Shown here: positions 12,202 through 24,100 of the stretch, in pieces
Position numbering within the stretch: position 1 is the first letter of the stretch
Layout: every line of letters begins with the position of its first letter
Assembly (NCBI GenBank): GCA_948144175.1
Contig: CANXME010000095.1
Coordinates: 868,001-932,000 of the forward strand
Length of the DNA: 64,000 nt
From: Closterium sp. NIES-65
Taxonomy: Eukaryota; Streptophyta; Zygnematophyceae; Desmidiales; Closteriaceae
Direction of reading: 5' to 3'
Program-made: the position numbers and the translations under genes
Notes under the pieces: model-generated
What the model was told of the DNA's origin: nothing
What the model saw: the letters and a program-made list of their open reading frames with translations, nothing else
The model's database searches: none

Positions 12202-12274
12202 TTCCGTTGCCGGGACTTGAACCCGGGTCTCTCGGGTGAGAGCCGAGTATCCTAACCGACTAGACTACAACGGA
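12202..12274 (-). tRNA. tRNA-Glu (anticodon CTC)
   Basis: The minus-strand reading starts TCCGTTGTAGTCTAG and ends CCCGGCAACGGA plus an A discriminator. A 7-bp acceptor stem (TCCGTTG/CAACGGA) closes. The anticodon arm is CTCGG-CTCTCAC-CCGAG, giving CTC for glutamate. The T arm has GGTTCAAGTCC. There is no intron, and only a weak T run follows. The gene lies between the DUF1499-like and KEA genes. Confidence 0.96.
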
Positions 12275-13016
12275 TGTGTACAGATAATAATAAAGCTTCA
12301 TCATCCATTTTTCGCTGATTTTCGATGCGAGCTTTAGCGAGAACACAGCCTGGTCACACAGCTGACTTGAGATTGCATTGCACTATCGAGATCGCCGAGC
12401 CGCAGACTAAGGACGTCAGGTCACATGTCGCTCACGTTTGGGCCCTTCGGCAGGTCACAACCTGGGCTCCACCAACCAGCGCACTAGCCGCCCATCCTTA
12501 CAACCGCTTGCTTACGTGGCTTGTGGAGGAGCTCTCAACCGAAGCCTAGAAACTTGAAGGGACTGAACTCTGGGAATGGAGGAATGGTAGCGGAACCAAA
12601 CCCCTTAGTACCGGAACCAGAAGAACAAAATTGCACAGCACCCATATAATTTCTTGGAACTGCTCTTTGAAGGTCCCAATACTTGAAGCTCTTCGAAGGT
12701 CTGCTGAATTCGGCTTTTGCGGAATAGGAGGAAGACGGAAAACAAAACTATCTAATTACTCTCACGATTTGAGTGCCACTCAAGACTACGCTATTGACTA
12801 TCTCCAGACTTCGGACTACCTTATATGCATTTGCAGCCACCAGGAGCCTAGAATACGAATTTTCCAATCGAGAGACCGAACAACCTTCCATCCAGATAGG
12901 CGCATTCGGTTGATAGGCAACGCTGTGTATCTTCGCGCGTGACAGGGCCATGTAGAGCCGTCGTTTGCGAAGTAGTGGCGTTTCTCGCAAGCAACTCGCT
13001 CGCCTCTGAAGCAACG
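12275..13016. other. Intergenic region with the presumed KEA promoter and 5' UTR
   Basis: This 740-bp stretch between the tRNA and the KEA start has no convincing ORF or repeat. It is AT-richer than its surroundings, as expected for a promoter/5' UTR. An open frame extends upstream of the chosen KEA ATG from a non-ATG codon at 12939, and I do not treat it as coding. Confidence 0.4.
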
Positions 13017-15106
13017 ATGTCTGGACTAAGAGAAGTGTGGACATTAGACCCCATCAATCGCGTACGATGTTACAATGTTACCACCAAGCCTTGTCGAATC
13101 TCGCTATACCCGATTCTTCTGGCAACTCTTCTGATCCTAGGTTCCTCTCCTGTAGCCTCCAGCGATACCAACAGCAGCGACGAGAAGTCGAAAGGCGACG
13201 AGGTGAAATCCGGCGATCATCCACAAGGGATATGGGAACGAATTGTTTCAGGAGCGTTAGGAATCGATCAGGAAATGGAGGAATTTGAGAAGAGTCTGGG
13301 AATCGGTGGTAGCAATTCAAATGAGAAGCCGTCGACTACGGGGACAGAATCCGATGGGAAAAATAATTCTTCAGCGAATTCGGGAAGCCGAAGTGATGGG
13401 AAAGCGGAAGATTCGAAATCGCACGGCGAGGATGCTGAAGAGGAGGTCGAGGAGAAAGAGACGGTCCAGATGCTCGCTGACGGAGATGCGGACGGGATTC
13501 CGATTCTGATTGGCGTGAAGGAGCCGAAGAAAGAATCTAAGAGTAAGAAAGCTGAGGAGGAATCAAAGAAGGCATCCGGGGAAGGCGGGGGGAAAGACGA
13601 CAAGGAGAAGGAGAAGGGGAAGGGTAAGGGTGAGGAGAAGCGAGAGGAGAAGGGAAAATCCGGAGGAAAGGAGGGAGACGTGGGAGCAGGGACAGGAGAC
13701 CGGAAAGCAGGGAAGGAGAGCGCGAGTGCGGCGGATGATAACCCGGATCAATACGAAGGGGAGGAGGGCGATGGCGCGCAGAAGAAGGCGAAAGGCGGCG
13801 GGAGAAAAGGAGGCAAAGGCGAGAACGTGGGCGAAATGATGGAGAAGATTCTAGAAAGACTGGATGACATGGAAGGCGAGGGGGGGAAGTTCAACGAAAC
13901 CCTAGAAAAGCAGGAGGCGGTTCTGGAGACAGTGGCGCGGGTGGGGAAGCACCACGTTCACGAGAAGGAGGAGAAAGAGCGCGAGGAGCGAGAGAAGCAA
14001 GAGCAGGAGGAGGCGGAGAGGGAAGCGGAGCTGAAGGCGAAGCAGGAGGCGGAAGCAGCTGCTGCTGCGGCAAAGAACAGCTGGGACGGAGGGGTGACTG
14101 GTGGTGGAGAGCGGTCGTTTTTCGATATTCTCCTGGGGATAGATGCTGTGCCGCCACCTCCGCCCCCGCCGCGCCCCACCCCTAAGAACGTCACTAAAGC
14201 GTCAGCTAGAAACGAGACCAAGAAAGAGCAGGAGGCGGAGCAGGAGGACGAGAAGGACGTTCCTAGGCTCATAGACTCCCAGGATAACGAATACGTTATA
14301 AGCAGCCCCGGTAAGGGGTCGAAGATGCAGCTACAGGAGGATTTCACCCTCATTTCGGACATTGTGAAGGTGATAGTGGCGGCGGCGCTGGGCGGGCTGG
14401 CGTGTGGGCTGATGGGGCAGCCCATCATCCTGGGATACATCGTTGCTGGCATGGCCATCGGCCCGGGCGGGCTGGGGCTCATTCACGAGCTAGTACAGGT
14501 AAGTAGGGTTACCACATGTGGTGTTACAGGGCGGTGGGTGCTAGGAGGCCTGGCGTGTGGGCTGATGGGGCAGCCAATCATCCTGGGATACATTGTCGCT
14601 GGCATGGCCATCGGCCCGGGCAGGCTGGGCCTTATCCACGAGCTCGTGCAGGTGGGTAGGGGTTACCACATGGTATTGCTTATTAGGGTTAGGGTTATCG
14701 CATTGGTGTTACAGGGTGGTGAGTGCTGGGAGGTCTGGCATGCGGACTAATGAAGCCCTATAGGTTGCTGCATGTCTGTTGTTACGAGTAGGGTTACCAC
14801 ATTGGTTGAAGGCAGTTGGGCTGCCGTATGAGTGTTGCAGACAGCCTATAAAGCAGTCAGTAGGGTTACCACATGGTGAATGACAGTAGGGTTACCACAT
14901 GGTGGAGGACAGTAGGGTTATCGTATGTGCAGGTCAGTGGGGTTACCACGTGAGCTGTTACAGGGCAGTGAGAGCTGGGATGGCTGGTATGTGATTTGAT
15001 GGGGGTTCAGCCGAGCCAAGATGCAGGGAGTGCACAATGTGGCTCCAACCAAAGCACACACACACACTCACACACACTCACTCACACGCACACACACACA
15101 CACTCA

Positions 15107-15155
<49 letters not shown>

Positions 15156-18100
15156 CTTCTCCTTCCTCTCCTGACTGTAGGTTGGAATCCTAGAACAGTT
15201 CAGGTTCAGGGTAAGCCCTGCTATTGCCTTTCTTCTCACCCACTTACCCACCCTTCACAGGTGGAAACCCTAGCCCAGTTTGGAGTCGTCTTCCTGCTGT
15301 TCGCCCGGGGGATCGAGTTCAGCCTCGCCAAGATGCAGGGCGTGCACAACGTGCCTCTATTCGCATGCGGACCCCCTCTTCTTCCTCCTCCTCTCTCTTT
15401 CCTCCCCCTGCAGGTGGAAACCCTAGCGCAGTTCAGGGTGGTGTTCCTGCTCTTCGCCCTGGGGGTGGAGTTCAGTCTCGCCAAGGTGCAGGGGGGCACA
15501 ACGTGGCTCTCAGGCACATTCCTTCTTCTTCTCCCTCTTCTCCCTCCTCTCCCTCCTCTGCTCCTCTATCTACCATGCAGGTGGAAACTTTAGCCCAGTT
15601 CGGAGTGGTGTTTCTGCTGTTCGCCCTGGGGGTCGAGTTCAGCCTCGCCAAGATGCAGGGGGTGCACAACGTGGCGCTGGGCGGCGGAGTGCTGCAGATC
15701 GCAATTGCCATGATTCTGGGCGGCATCTTCAGCTCCAACACGCCGCAGGGGCTCTTCATAGGTGCGTAGCTATAGGGGGGTCACGGGGCCAGGCAGGACT
15801 AGCTATGTGTCGGTGGGTGTGTGAGTCAAGGCTGTGGGTAGTGGTCTGCTCCCTGTAGCAGCATGGAGTGCTGCAGATCGCCATGATTCTGGGCGGCATC
15901 TTCAGCTCCAACACCCCCCAGGGGCTCTTCATAGGTGCGCTTTTGTTTGACCTGGTAATATGTGGCAATTTTTCGGTGGGTGTGCGAGTCAAGGGCTTAG
16001 CTAGTGGTGCCTGTAGCAGCAGTGCTCGAGGTCCTCATCGCCAGGTGACTTTTGAGTCGACTCAAAATGACTTTGAGCCGACTCAAAAGTCCTCATCACC
16101 ATGATTCCGGGCGCCATCGTCAGCTCCAGCATGCCCCAGGAGCTCTTCATAGGTGCGTATCTGGGTCAGGGAGCCAGGGCTAGCTATTGCCAGGTGGGAG
16201 GGAGTCCGGCTCAAGGGCTTTGCTAGTGGTGCCTGTGGGAGCACGGGAGTGCTGCCAAACCTCATAGCCATCACTCCTAGTTCTGGCCGGCATCCTCACC
16301 TCCAACGCGCCCCAGGGGTAGGTGCGCGCGCTTGGGTCACTGTGTGATGTGATGTCCGTACCCTACTGCTGCAGCAGTAGTAGGTGCAGAAATCGCTTTT
16401 GAGGATTCTCAAATGCGATTCTCAACTGCTGCAGTAGTAGGAGGTGCCGCAGGAAGAGGTCGTTCTGCAAAGTCGCCTGTCCATGGTCCGAAGCCGTACC
16501 TTCACGGTGAAGGCTTCACCCCCACACGCCCCAGGAGCAATTCATAGGTGTGCGTCTGGACTGGACTATGAGCTGGGCCTCTTCGTCGGTTACTGGCTAG
16601 CAGCGTACGTGGAGTGGAGGAGGGTTCTTCGTTTTCACCTGGGCCTTTGCCTCCCTCTTCGTTTTCACCTGGGCCTTTGTCTCCCTCCCTCCCTCCTCAC
16701 GCCCACCCTCGTTGCACCACCCAGCTTCCTTGCTCCCCCGCTGTGCTCCCAGGCCGTGCATTCCCTCTTCTCTCTCTCCTCCTCTCCCCCTTTATTTCCT
16801 CGCTCCTCTCCAGCACCCCCAACCCCCACCAGGCGGCGCCCTGTCCATGAAAATTACAGTAATAACCCCCAAGTGACTCACTTCCTTATTTCCACCCCAC
16901 CCCTTCCTCTGCTCCCCACCCCTGCTCCCTCTCCCCACGTTCACACCCTCCTCAGCCCCCTTTCCTTTCTCACTTCTCCTGCCATGCGGCTGCTTGTGAA
17001 TCCCTCCACGGCACAGCACTGGTGAATCCCTCAACAGCACAGCACTGGTGAATCCCTCCACGGCACAGCACTGGTGCTCAATGGCCTCCCTCTCATCATC
17101 ACCCCTCCCTCCCTGCTCCACCCCTCCCCCCCTCTCACCAGGCGGCTTCCTCTGCATCTCAACCACAGCCGTGGTGATCAAGTGCCTATTTTCTCCTACC
17201 CTTTTTCTCACTCGCTTATTCCAGCTTCCCCCAACCCTCCTGCTACCCTCCAGGCGGCTTCCTCTCAATGTCATATACAGTCGTGGTGCTCAAGTGCCTC
17301 CTCCCCTCATCACTCCCCCTTCTCTCTCCACCCTCGTTCCCCCCCATCCCCTACCGACCAGGCAGCTTCCTATCAATGTCATCCACAGCCGTGATGCTCA
17401 AGTGCCTCCTTCTCCCTTCTCTCCCTCCAACCCTTGCTCTCGCTCTCCCCCCCACACTCATTCCTCTCCCCTCTCTCCCTTGTCTTAACCAGGCGGTTTC
17501 CTATCAATGTCATCTACAGCCGTGGTGCTCAAGTGCCTGGTGGACATCAACGGCTTCAACTCTGAGCACGGCCAGGTGCAGTGCGGTGGGGCGTGGTGCA
17601 GTGGGTTAGTGGGTGATTTAGCTGAGGAGGCAGGTGCAGTGCGGTGGAGGGGCCGTGGTAGAAGGAAGCACGGGCAGGTGTGGTGTGGTGGATCCCCTGC
17701 CTGAAATAGGAACAGCCGTGTGTGGTGAGGTGAGGGCCATGCCTTTCCAGTGATAGACACAGGCAGGTGAGTAGGGGGGGCAGGGTGCGGGCTGCATTCA
17801 CATAGCCATCGGCTGGCGATGTTGTGTTGACACTTGGGAAGTTGCGGTATGAGCAGGGGAGTTTTGCCTCTTTCCCCCTCGCCCCACGTGACTTTTGAGT
17901 CGACTCAAAAGTCACCTGGATATAATGTCACGCGACATTTTTACAGGACGGAGGGCGATCTTGGCATGGAAATTGCCTAAAAGAGTTGGAAGCTTTTTAC
18001 TTTCTGCTCGTAAGTGCTGAAGTTAGTTTTACTGTAGAATTTCATTTTTTGAGCCTGATTCAGGTTACTGTAGTGTAGCCGAGTCAGCCTGGGGTGTATA

Positions 18101-21100
18101 TAAACCTCGGGAGGCTCATTTCTCTCTTGTGGTCTGACGAAGGCGACTACGCCGAAACTAGTTACCACCATTTGATTTACACAAGAAACCATTCTGCAAC
18201 CAGGCTTTCACGCCTGAAATCTCTTTGAACCTATTCTTGCTCCAAAAGAAACCGCTGCCTCGTAATGTCTCCCACCACAAAGTGGTGTTCCTTGGGTCTG
18301 ACGACACCAAACACTGCGAAAGCCGGTTTCGAAATTAAAGCAAGGTTTTCAACAACAATGAAGAGAACTCTTCCCAAGGAAACTAACTCCAAGGCGACTC
18401 GACAGTCTACAAAAAGGCAGTCAATCGTCAAGGAACAACATCAACTCCTCATTTCGGAACCAGAGGATCCTATTGAATCCTCTCCAGTTCAGCCTAGCAA
18501 GAAGCGGCTCTGCCAGATCGCAGGCTCTCCTGCTACTTTACTCCAAGTCGACTCGATGGCTTCTCGTCAACCGGTTACGAAGCGTGTTGAAGCTCCTAAC
18601 CCTGTTGAAGGAGTTTTTGCTGCTGCAATGGCTCCTGAAGTTAATGTGACGGTGACTTTGGATGATGACATCGAAATGAGGGATTCCTTCGATTTCTTGG
18701 GAGTAGTTTCTGATTCCTTTTTGGAAAAGCAAACGACACCTTCTTGCCTTAACTCTTTCAAGATTCAGGCTATTAACGACTTCAAGAAGCATTTTCTGAA
18801 GTATCGTACGCTGATGCAGCAATACCAGTTTATGGTTGACCAGAAAAATAGCGGTATTATTCCGCACAGCATCCGCATCAAACCGTTTGCTTTCGTCTGC
18901 AACAACGAAGAAGTCAAGCAGGAAGCTGATAAGGACCTGATGGAAGCCTGTACGGCATATTGTCAGCAAGCTCAACTCGTCATGATTAATATGAAGAAGA
19001 AGGCAGCCGACCGTGCTCTTAACGATGCTTATGGCGTCTACCCGAAGCTCCAGAGTCAGCTGACCAACTTTATTAATCTGACCAAGAATTCTGATCTCGG
19101 TGTTAAGAACTCCAAGCTTACTGACAAGCTGAACTTCTTCAAGAACCGGATCATCAAGGATTTTACCGAGTCAATGTCCCAGTTCTTCCTTGAAGCTGCT
19201 GTCGCTGAGACTCACCTTAAGGAGAAGAAGAAGGAAGATGACGACAAGAGAGCTGCTGCAGTGACGGAGGCGGAGAACCTGCCTGTTGAACCAGCAGTTC
19301 GAGAGATCGCGAAGCAGGAAGCCGAGAAAGCTGTTCAGCGACTCAGCTCTAACTTGAAGCGATCTACGTCGACACATCCTCCTAAGACTTCTACCCGCTC
19401 GGATAAGAAAAGCAATGCTAAGAAATCTTTTTCGTTTAAGACTAACAAACCGGCTGCAATGTCCAGGAACCATTCCAAGAAGAAGAAGCAGACTTCCAAG
19501 CAGCAGCAGCAGAAGAAGACCCCTGATGGTACTTCAGACGCAGCTGCTAAGACGATGGGTCGTGCCTTCTCTAAGAACATCAACCGCAATGCCGGTCGTC
19601 ATCCTGGAAGCAAGAAGCAGAAACCGAATACTCCAAAAAACGGAGGATCCGGCCCCGGAAAAACCAAGAAACGCTAGCTGCTGACGTGCATCAGTACGCG
19701 CTGATAATCTTCGGTCGTAAGACGGAGTTTCAGCTGCGGAACCGGATCAGCAACAAGGGTATCCATAACTTCAGTAACCGTGTGTTTACTCACAGCGAAC
19801 TGAGTCTTCTTGGTCAGGGTCTTAACTTCATTCCAGTTCCAGCTTTCCGTAGCATGTCCAGTGTAGAGTCAGAAGTCGACGGTTTCATAAGGAGTGTCAG
19901 GACGATGTATCTCTTTGATGGTGCTGAATTTCAGTCGGAGTACCCCGGTTACAAGTTACCAAAACGAGATAACTGGACACCGCCAGAAGCTTCACCCGAG
20001 GTTGAAACGGCCTTAACAGTTTTTAAACACTCGGTGTTGGAAAGCATCGGCAATCAGAACTTCGCACTGTTGCGCCGGAGACACAAGAACTACACGCCTA
20101 TTCTTAATCGACTTGCTCGAGATCCTAACCTTGTTTTTAAACCGGCAGATAAGAATCTGGGACTTACGGTTATGGATCGAGACTTCTACAAAGAACACTG
20201 TTTTAAGCATCTACTTAACCCAGCAGTCTACCGGGAGTATTCTTCAGTCCCAGTTCAGTATATCATCGACGAGCTGCAGCAGATCCATACAGATTATAAG
20301 CCGCTGCTCAGTACCCGGATTTGGAATTCATTCTTTAAGGCGCCGAAGGGGGGATGGAAGGTTCCGGCTTTCTATATTCTTCTAAAAGTGCATAAGAAGG
20401 TTCCAGCAGGACGGCCCATCGCGGCGTCTCATTCTTGGGTCACTTCTAACGTCTCACGCTGGCTTGATGCTGTCTTAAGACCTCTTGTGACGGCGCAGCC
20501 GACTTACACTAAAGATTCTCAGAGTCTAGTGCAGGCACTTGAAGGGAGATGCTTCCAGCAGAACCTCTTACTCGCTTCTTACGACGTGGAGTCTTTGTAC
20601 CCGTCAATCCCTCTAATGGATGGAATCGATGCAGTCGATTACTTTTTAAGGAGAGAACGGCATCCTTTGGCTCCATTGATTGTTCGTCTTTTGAAGTGGG
20701 TCATGTTCAACGGCTTCGTCACTTTCGACAACCGTTTCTTCCTTCAGATCCATGGCACCGCTATGGGTACTTCAGTAGCCGTGTGTTTTGCGGTGCTGTT
20801 TATGAGCTTCTTGGACAAGCAGCTACATGCGTCAATTCCTAAGCTTCCTTCTCTGCATCTGCGTTTTATCGATGATGGGCTTATCCTCTGGGAAGGCCCG
20901 CGGAAGGGGTTCATGAGTTTCAAGGAGAAATTTGACCAGCTGCATCCTTCCATCAAACTCACCTGGAACATTTCAGAAACGTCCATCGATTTTCTGGACG
21001 TCACTTTCTTTACAGGGAAGCGGTTTCAAGAGTGCGGTACCCTGGACGTTAAATTGTACCAGAAGCCCATGAACAGGTACCTATACTTACCGTTCAACTC

Positions 21101-24100
21101 TTACCATCGGAGAACCACTAAAGTCAGCTTTATCCAGAGTGAACTGAGAAGATTTCTCCTACGGTCTTCCTCACGTGAAGATTTTTTTAAGTCTCGTGCT
21201 CTTTTCTTTGCAAGACTGCGGGTTCGGGGTTACCCTGAACGGTTCCTTCTTCCCATCTTTAAGGGTGTTTCCTTTTCGGAGCGCTCTAAACTTCTTCGCG
21301 CTATTTCATCTCGCCATTCCTCAAGTCGCGGCCCCCTCGTGTTGAAATGCGAGCTCAACCCGTTGGTTGACCGTTCGCGCGTGGGGACCATTTTGAGTCG
21401 ACTCAAAAGTCACCTGGATATAATGTCACGCGACATTTTTACAGGACGGAGGGCGATCTTGGCATGGAAATTGCCTAAAAGAGTTGGAAGCTTTTTAGTT
21501 TCTGCTCGTAAGTGCTGAAGTTAGTTTTACTGTAGAATTTCATTTTTTGAGCCTGATTCAGGTTACTGTAGTGTAGCCGAGTCAGCCTGGGGTGTATATA
21601 AACCTCGGGAGGCTCATTTCTCTCTTGTGGTCTGACGAAGGCGACTACGCCGAAACTAGTTACCACCATTTGATTTACACAAGAAACCATTCTACAACCA
21701 GGCTTTCACGCCTGAAATCTCTTTGAACCTATTCTTGCTCCAAAAGAAACCGCTGCCTCGTAATGTCTCCCACCACAAAGTGGTGTTCGCAGGGTGCGGG
21801 CTGCATTCACATAGCCATCGGCTGGCGATGTTGTGTTGACACTTGGGAAGTTGCGGTATGAACAGGGGAGTTTTGCCTCTTTCCCCCTCGCCCCACCCCT
21901 CCCCCCATGCCACCACTGCTTACCTTGCCCTCTCCATGGCCCACCCACCCCGCTCCTCCTCCACCCCTCTTCCGCTCCTCCTCCACCCCCCTTGTGCTCC
22001 TCCCGTCCTCTGTCCTCACTCCCCAAGTCATACCCGGCTGCCCTACCCCAAGACATGCTCAAAACGCTCACTCAACTCAACGCGCTGGGACTGGTCCGGT
22101 GCATATGGGCTTCCTCACGACTGCTCTCTAAGCCTGCTCGAGCGTGTGTACAGACCCCACCCACCCTTTTGTTAACCCCACCCCACTGGAACCCCTTCTG
22201 CCCAGGGCTGACGTTTCATTTTAAGCCTCCCTGATTCCGGGGAAAATTTTCCCCCTCTATTATGGGTGCACATTTTCCGGAAAAGCAATACCCTGATTGC
22301 TCAGGGTTGTAAAGTAGTTAACTCTGATTGTTCAGGGTCAAGAACTGAACATCAGAGTAGTAACGCGCGCTTTGTTACCGGGGAGAAAATCCCCACCATC
22401 CATAAAGTCTGCGCGCTGTGTTTCCCGCTGGCTGTACACTGGACTGATTTGTGCAGGGCGGGTGTGATTGACCTATCTGGTGTGCGAGTGTAACGTTTCC
22501 CTGTCTTACCATGCCCAATCGGATCTCTTCAGATGGCATGCATCAGACACGCTGCGACTGTAGTTAGTCACCCTCAGAGGCGTTCCTTCTGGAGCGAGTG
22601 TAACGACCAAACGGGCGAGTCACACCTGTTCGAGTCAAAAATTTCCGCTGTCAGAGCCTATTTCGACCAATCCCAGCAAAGTATATCTGACATTGCAGAT
22701 TCGCGCGATCTCGATGGTAGGTGTATCAGAACGAAGTTTCGAAGAAACTTCTTCTCGATAAAGCGGGAAGGGGGGGATTACGCACATGTTGGGGGATCAC
22801 TGCGATCAATCCAAGGCAGGGTCATCGGAGGGAAACTTCTGAGAAACTTCCTCTCGATAAGTCAGGGTCCACAGAGTCGATACTCTGTTAAGTCAGGGTC
22901 CACTGACAGCCTAGTCTGTTACAATGTACTCAAAATCAGGGATAGCTAAACTATTACTCTGATTGGATCAGGGCTGAAAATTCAATAACTCTGAAATTTC
23001 AGTCTCCACAAAGTGGAAAGCCTGGAATCACCCTGAAATCAGGGTAATTACCCTGATAAAATCAGCCCTGCTTCTGCCCTCCCGCAGATCATCCTGGCCA
23101 TGCTCTCATTATGCATGGCTGTGCCCTAAGCCTGCTCCTTTGCAGATGCCAGCACTGCTACTTCACATTGCAGTCCCCCATCTCCTCCCCCAATACCCCT
23201 TCTTCCCCGCAAACCCTCCCCCCCACCTTCCCTCCTCTGCCCTTCCCCAGATCATGCTCGGCACGCTCATTGCACAGGACTGCGCCCTCGGGCTCCTCCT
23301 CGCAATAATGCCGGCGCTCGCCGCCCGCCCTGCATCGGCCTCGGCCATCCTACTGGCCCTGGTGCGCGAGCTGCTCATCCTGCTCGCCTTCTGCCTCGTT
23401 GCCTGGGCGCTCTCCCGCCTGCTCGTCCCGCGCTTCCTGCGCCTGCTCGTGCGCGTGTCAAGGGGCAACAACGAGCTGTACCAGCTGGGCATCATGGGCA
23501 ACTGCCTCTGTGTGGCTCTGCTCTCCGAGTATCTTGGGCTGTCGCTAGAGGTCGGGGCGTTCATTGCCGGCCTCATGCTCTCAGGTGCGTGCCTGAGGTG
23601 GATACATCCATGCACGTGTGTGTGCCGTTTAGTGACGCGTGTCCCGAGGCAAGGCAGCAACGAGCTGTACCAGCTGGGCATCAAGGACAACTGCCTCTGC
23701 GGGGCTCTGCTGTGCGAGTACCTGGGGGGGGCTATCGCTTCAAGCGGGGGCGTTCATCGCAGGGCGCATGCTCTTAGGGGCGTGCTTGAGGTGGCTACAT
23801 GCATGTGTATGTGCATGTGTATGTGCGCATGTACGTATGTGCATGTCTATGTATGTACGCATGTATGTATGTGCCATATACTGGGGTGTGTCAGTCAAGG
23901 GGCAGGGACGACGCATCATGGTCAAATTTCTGCGTCTGCATTTGCATTTCTCTCTTTTTCATGTACCTGCGTCTCTTGCTTGAAGTGAGTGTCATTGATT
24001 GCGTCTCTTGCTTCAAGTGAGTGTCATTGATTGCGTCTCTTGCTTCAAGTGAGTGTCATTGATTGCGTTTTCGGGATCATGCTCTCAGCTGTGTGCGTGC

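Larger units (their letters stand above)
17888..21788 (+). mobile_element. Penelope-like retroelement with tandem terminal repeats
   Basis: The element is 3.9 kb, in KEA intron 3, in the gene's orientation. It has 398-bp direct terminal repeats (17893-18290 and 21391-21788) differing at only two positions I could see. ORF1 starts inside the left repeat and the RT frame ends inside the right repeat, the pLTR arrangement typical of Penelope-like elements. The left repeat thus carries a second copy of the RT C-terminus. I see no GIY-YIG endonuclease in either frame. The near identity of the repeats points to a young insertion. Confidence 0.88.

Noticed and set aside
12939-13016. Upstream extension of the KEA frame.
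   Set aside because: It begins at GTG, and the ATG at 13017 directly precedes a signal-like hydrophobic segment.
14499-15580. The exon 1 end copy at 14539-14652 as a real KEA exon.
   Set aside because: Splicing it in would repeat the first transmembrane segment. Exon 1 joined to 15581 reproduces the normal KEA order in phase.
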